Shown here: positions 39,810 through 42,159 of the stretch, in pieces
Position numbering within the stretch: position 1 is the stretch's first letter
How the letters are laid out: each line of letters starts with the position of its first letter
Assembly: GCA_002332905.1 (NCBI GenBank)
Contig: DDAM01000029.1
Span: 1 to 42,159, forward strand
Direction: 5' to 3'
DNA length: 42,159 bases
DNA from: Firmicutes bacterium UBA2058
Lineage (GTDB): Bacteria; Bacillota; Clostridia; Tissierellales; Sedimentibacteraceae
Position numbers and translations under genes: made by a program
The notes under the pieces: model-generated
Database searches by the model: none
Told to the model about the DNA's origin: nothing
Seen by the model: the letters and a program-made list of their open reading frames with translations, nothing else

Positions 39810-40295
39810 ATGAAGGTTTTATACACTGGAAGTTTTGACCCAATAACAAATGGTCATTTTGATCTTATCAAAAGATGTTCGGACAAGTTTGAAAATGTAG
39901 TTGTAACAATTTTTAACAATAATTCTAAAGAACATTTTTTTACAGTTGAAGAGAGATTTAGACTAGTAAGCGATGCAGTCAAGGATTTACATAATGTTAC
40001 AGTAGATATGACTGAGGATATGACTGTTAATTATGCAAAGAATCATAATATTGATTTGATAGTTAGAGGCTTAAGAGCAGTATCAGATTATGAATACGAA
40101 TTAAAGATTGCTTCAATAAATAAACATTTGTATCCAGAATTAGAAACATTATTCATGATAGCATCTCCAAATTATTCATTTATAAGTTCCAGTATTGTAA
40201 AAGAGGTTGCAATGTATGGAGGAGATATATCTGATTTAGTTCCAAAAAATGTTTTAGCAGCAATTGATGATAAATTAAGGAGGGAGTTAAAATAG
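39810..40295 (+). CDS. coaD: Phosphopantetheine adenylyltransferase
   Basis: A 161-residue nucleotidyltransferase for the penultimate step of coenzyme A synthesis. Visible: YTGSFDPITNGHFDLIKRC at residues 5-23 with the TxGH nucleotide-binding motif, VRGLRAVSDYEYELKIA near 90-106, and the ISSSIVKEVA block near 130 (the ISSTxVR counterpart). CGGAGGAG lies just upstream, inside the end of rsmD. The TAG stop may overlap an AUA start of the next gene. Confidence 0.95.
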   Translation: MKVLYTGSFDPITNGHFDLIKRCSDKFENVVVTIFNNNSKEHFFTVEERFRLVSDAVKDLHNVTVDMTEDMTVNYAKNHNIDLIVRGLRAVSDYEYELKIASINKHLYPELETLFMIASPNYSFISSSIVKEVAMYGGDISDLVPKNVLAAIDDKLRRELK

Positions 40296-40318
40296 ATATT
40301 TTAGTACTATTAGAAAAG

Positions 40319-40735
40319 ATGGAGGACATAATTGATGAGGCATCAAAGTTTCCTTTATCAAATAAAATCATAATAGAGAAGGAAGAATTACTAGAAATCA
40401 TAAATGATATAAGATTAAAATTACCTGAAGAAATCAACAGAGCAAATTGGGTTGCTAAAGAAAGACAAAGAATACTTACAGAAGCGCAAGCTGAAGCTGA
40501 TAATTTGCTTGATAGAGCGAAAAAGCAGCAAGATGGTTTGTTAAATGATACTGAAATAGTAAAAATGGCTAGAGATAAAGCAAATGAAATTCTAAATGCG
40601 GCAGAAAATAAAGCTTATGAAATGAAGGTAAATGCATTTTCATATAGTGATGACTTACTAGCTAAATTACAAGAAAAGATTGCTTATTTACATAATGTAG
40701 TTGAGGAAAATCGTGAAGAACTTAAAAATATGTAA
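40319..40735 (+). CDS. Coiled-coil protein (ATPase/DivIVA-like); translation may begin at AUA 40292
   Basis: A predominantly helical protein, rich in Ala, Glu and Lys. DIRLKLPEEINRANWVAKERQRIL is at about residues 30-53 of the ATG form, followed by a long coiled coil (EAQAEADNLLDRAKKQQDGL, KANEILNAAENKAYEM). It is the conserved companion of coaD in clostridia, often labelled ATPase or ATP synthase B-subunit-like. The ATG at 40319 has no good Shine-Dalgarno. Nine codons upstream an AUA at 40292 sits 7 bases after GGAGGG, and the frame reads IDILVLLEKMEDII, which looks like the usual N terminus MDILxLLxxMEDII. The AUA would overlap the coaD stop. I therefore regard 147 residues from 40292 as likely. 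Confidence 0.7.
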   Translation: MEDIIDEASKFPLSNKIIIEKEELLEIINDIRLKLPEEINRANWVAKERQRILTEAQAEADNLLDRAKKQQDGLLNDTEIVKMARDKANEILNAAENKAYEMKVNAFSYSDDLLAKLQEKIAYLHNVVEENREELKNM

Positions 40736-40750
40736 TTAAATATACATTAT

Positions 40751-40790
40751 AAACAAAAAAGTGTGACTTGCTGTCATGCTTTTTTGTTTT
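40751..40790 (+). terminator. Terminator of the recG-rsmD-coaD cluster
   Basis: A 17-position stem (40751-40767 with 40773-40789, two wobbles, 5-base loop) ends in the sequence CTTTTTTGTTTT. It lies 16 bases after the coiled-coil gene. Confidence 0.85.
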
Positions 40791-40858
40791 ATAATTGAGA
40801 TTAGTATTAGAATGTAGTTGAGCTATGTTTTTATTGAAAATTGGAATATCATTCATTC

Positions 40859-40887
40859 TTGACTTTATAATATGTTAATAGTAAACT
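40859..40887 (+). promoter_or_regulatory. Promoter of the degenerate peptidase-like gene
   Basis: TTGACT at 40859-40864, 17 bases, then TAAACT at 40882-40887. The gene starts 55 bases further at 40943. Confidence 0.6.
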
Positions 40888-40942
40888 TAATAATATACTT
40901 ATTTTACATGAAGTATAACTATATTTGTACTGGGGGAGCTTT

Positions 40943-42085
40943 ATGGAAAAAAAATATTCAGTAATTATTGTGTTGTTAACTGTAGTAGCATTATTCTTTT
41001 CTGTATTAACAACAGACAACTCTATAACTAGAAAATTGAATATAAATATAACTGAAACTGACAATGAAATTGATAATATATATTTTGAAGTTAAAAATGA
41101 TTATTATGTATCTAAATATGGAAAAATTGGCATAGAAAAATGGAAATCTGTAAACAATGATAATAGCGGATTTGATAGTGCTAAGGATTTTTTAACAACT
41201 GTTGATAATTACGTTTTATTAATAAGTGATTATATTGGAATGCCTAACTGGTTAGAATTACATAAGGCAAAATATAGAGAAGATTATTATTTTGAACCAG
41301 TCATTGATTTTAGCTTTGTAGAAAATGATGAGGAAATGTCATATGCTGAGCATTACTTAAAGTTAAGAATAAAATTAAACATTGACTCCTTTGAGGAAAA
41401 CTTTTTAACTTTGGCTAGGGATATAACTCACATAATAACTGGAGAGAGTAAATCTCCAAGCTTAAGTGAGGGATTAGGCTTTTATATCCAAGATGAAATT
41501 GGTATGAATGTGAATAAGCTAAGCTATGGTATAGATATTTTTACTTGCTCTAAGAATTATAATAGTGATGAATTTAGTTCAACTATATCAAGAATAGGTA
41601 CAACTTACGGCAATGTTACTGTAGATAATAGAGATGCTTTTTATATACTAAGCAATTCATTTTGTAGGTATTTAATTGAAAACTATGGAATGGAAAAGTT
41701 TATGGAAGTATATAAATCAGAAGATGTTGAAACAGCTTATAGTGACGTATATAATTTATCCTTAGAAGAATTAAAGTCTTCATGGCTTAAACATGTGGAA
41801 AATTATGATAATTATATAGAATTATCTAAAAAATATATGACAGATAAAAATAAAAAGATTATTAAAAAGGTCGGAACAATAAATAATATTGATGAAATGG
41901 GTGGAAACATAAAAAATAAAACATTTTTTATACTAAATAAATCCTTTAATGAATATTTAAAAAAAGAGTATGGTGTATCAAAATACAATAAACTAATGGA
42001 AACAAATTATAATTATCACAATATTTATGGCAAAAGCGTAACAGAACTAAGAAATATGTGGCAAGAGTATGTAAAAGGATTATAG
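40943..42085 (+). CDS. Membrane-anchored protein resembling a degenerate MA-clan peptidase
   Basis: A 380-residue protein with an N-terminal anchor (MEKKYSVIIVLLTVVALFFSVL) and an extracytoplasmic domain. The segment ARDITHIITGESKSPSLSEGLGFYIQDE near residues 150-177 has the layout of gluzincin proteins (HExxH, then a Glu in SEGLAxY). The first His and the Glu of HExxH are replaced by D and I (DITHI), so it is probably not catalytic. A helical tail (FYILSNSFCRYLIENYGMEKF near 227-247, then LEELKSSWLKHV) appears once clearly and again in weaker form at the C terminus (FNEYLKKEYGVSKYNKLM). GGGGGAG precedes the ATG. Function unknown. Confidence 0.7.
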   Translation: MEKKYSVIIVLLTVVALFFSVLTTDNSITRKLNINITETDNEIDNIYFEVKNDYYVSKYGKIGIEKWKSVNNDNSGFDSAKDFLTTVDNYVLLISDYIGMPNWLELHKAKYREDYYFEPVIDFSFVENDEEMSYAEHYLKLRIKLNIDSFEENFLTLARDITHIITGESKSPSLSEGLGFYIQDEIGMNVNKLSYGIDIFTCSKNYNSDEFSSTISRIGTTYGNVTVDNRDAFYILSNSFCRYLIENYGMEKFMEVYKSEDVETAYSDVYNLSLEELKSSWLKHVENYDNYIELSKKYMTDKNKKIIKKVGTINNIDEMGGNIKNKTFFILNKSFNEYLKKEYGVSKYNKLMETNYNYHNIYGKSVTELRNMWQEYVKGL

Positions 42086-42155
42086 TTTATTTTGAGACAG
42101 CTTAACGAAAATATCTAATTTAAATTTTATAAACAGACTATAAAGGAGACCAACT

Positions 42156-42159
42156 ATGA
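42156..42159 (+). CDS. Start of a gene cut by the window edge
   Basis: AAAGGAG at 42142-42148 is followed 7 bases later by ATG at 42156-42158. The gene continues past the end of the window; nothing can be said about the product. Confidence 0.55.

Noticed and set aside
1..42159. CRISPR arrays, tRNA or rRNA genes, insertion sequences, prophage or toxin-antitoxin modules
   Set aside because: None were seen: no regularly spaced repeats, no CCA-ended cloverleaf in the gaps, and no transposase, integrase or phage-type proteins among the readable genes.

Overview
The window is AT-rich throughout (roughly 70% A+T by eye). It has strong AGGAGG-type ribosome binding sites, TTGACA/TATAAT promoters, TTG starts and many short rho-independent terminators. 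Together with the run rpmB - Asp23 (yloU) - fakA (yloV) - recG - rsmD - coaD, this points to a low-GC Gram-positive anaerobe of the Clostridia/Tissierellia type; genus and species cannot be told. It reads as chromosome. No transposase, phage gene, CRISPR array, tRNA or rRNA was seen.

Region 1 (1-6235). The end of a pyrophosphatase-like gene and its terminator are followed by a five-gene operon behind a perfect promoter (850-878): a DUF5058 membrane protein, a second membrane protein, a PepT-like M20 peptidase, an M20D amidohydrolase, and a regulator with a C-terminal DNA-binding domain. The layout suggests uptake and hydrolysis of a peptide or N-acyl compound, under its own regulator. This is the best candidate here for a poorly described metabolic system.

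Region 2 (6300-20300) is an accessory stretch of small stress and resistance units. It holds a HAD phosphatase; a CsoR-type repressor with a C/H/C metal triad and a GC-rich operator in front of a MATE pump; a pyridoxamine kinase and ECF S component on the minus strand; and an S41-like lipoprotein. Two MerR regulators follow, each behind a textbook 19-bp-spacer MerR promoter, then an ANT(6)-like nucleotidyltransferase, three GNAT acetyltransferases, and a YcaQ/AlkX-type DNA glycosylase with a likely LexA box upstream.

Region 3 (20376-28505) is a Leloir and lactose cluster: galM, galK, galT and lacZ, then an AraC-GyrI regulator. No sugar transporter is present. On the minus strand follows a class I isoprenoid-synthase-like protein (28484-29776) with a long inverted repeat at its 5' side.

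Region 4 (30035-31513) has two acetyltransferases, one behind a 16-codon leader ORF with mutually exclusive hairpins, plus the 3' remnant of a third between two near-identical terminators.

Region 5 (31629-42159) is housekeeping: prmA, rsmE, a YgjP-like metallopeptidase, rpmB (minus strand), Asp23, fakA, recG, rsmD, coaD, a coiled-coil protein that may start at AUA, and a membrane-anchored protein resembling a degenerate zinc peptidase.

The most unusual sequence-level signal is a dispersed intergenic element. It shows as two near-full copies (18310-18388 and 33423-33513) and four degenerate or partial copies. It consists of a 5' AGTGTGA hairpin and a 3' hairpin whose arms vary while pairing is kept, followed by GAGACTATRG-ATAAT. 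All copies lie on the plus strand just upstream of start codons (alkX, the YgjP-like gene, recG, galK, galM and the S41 lipoprotein gene).
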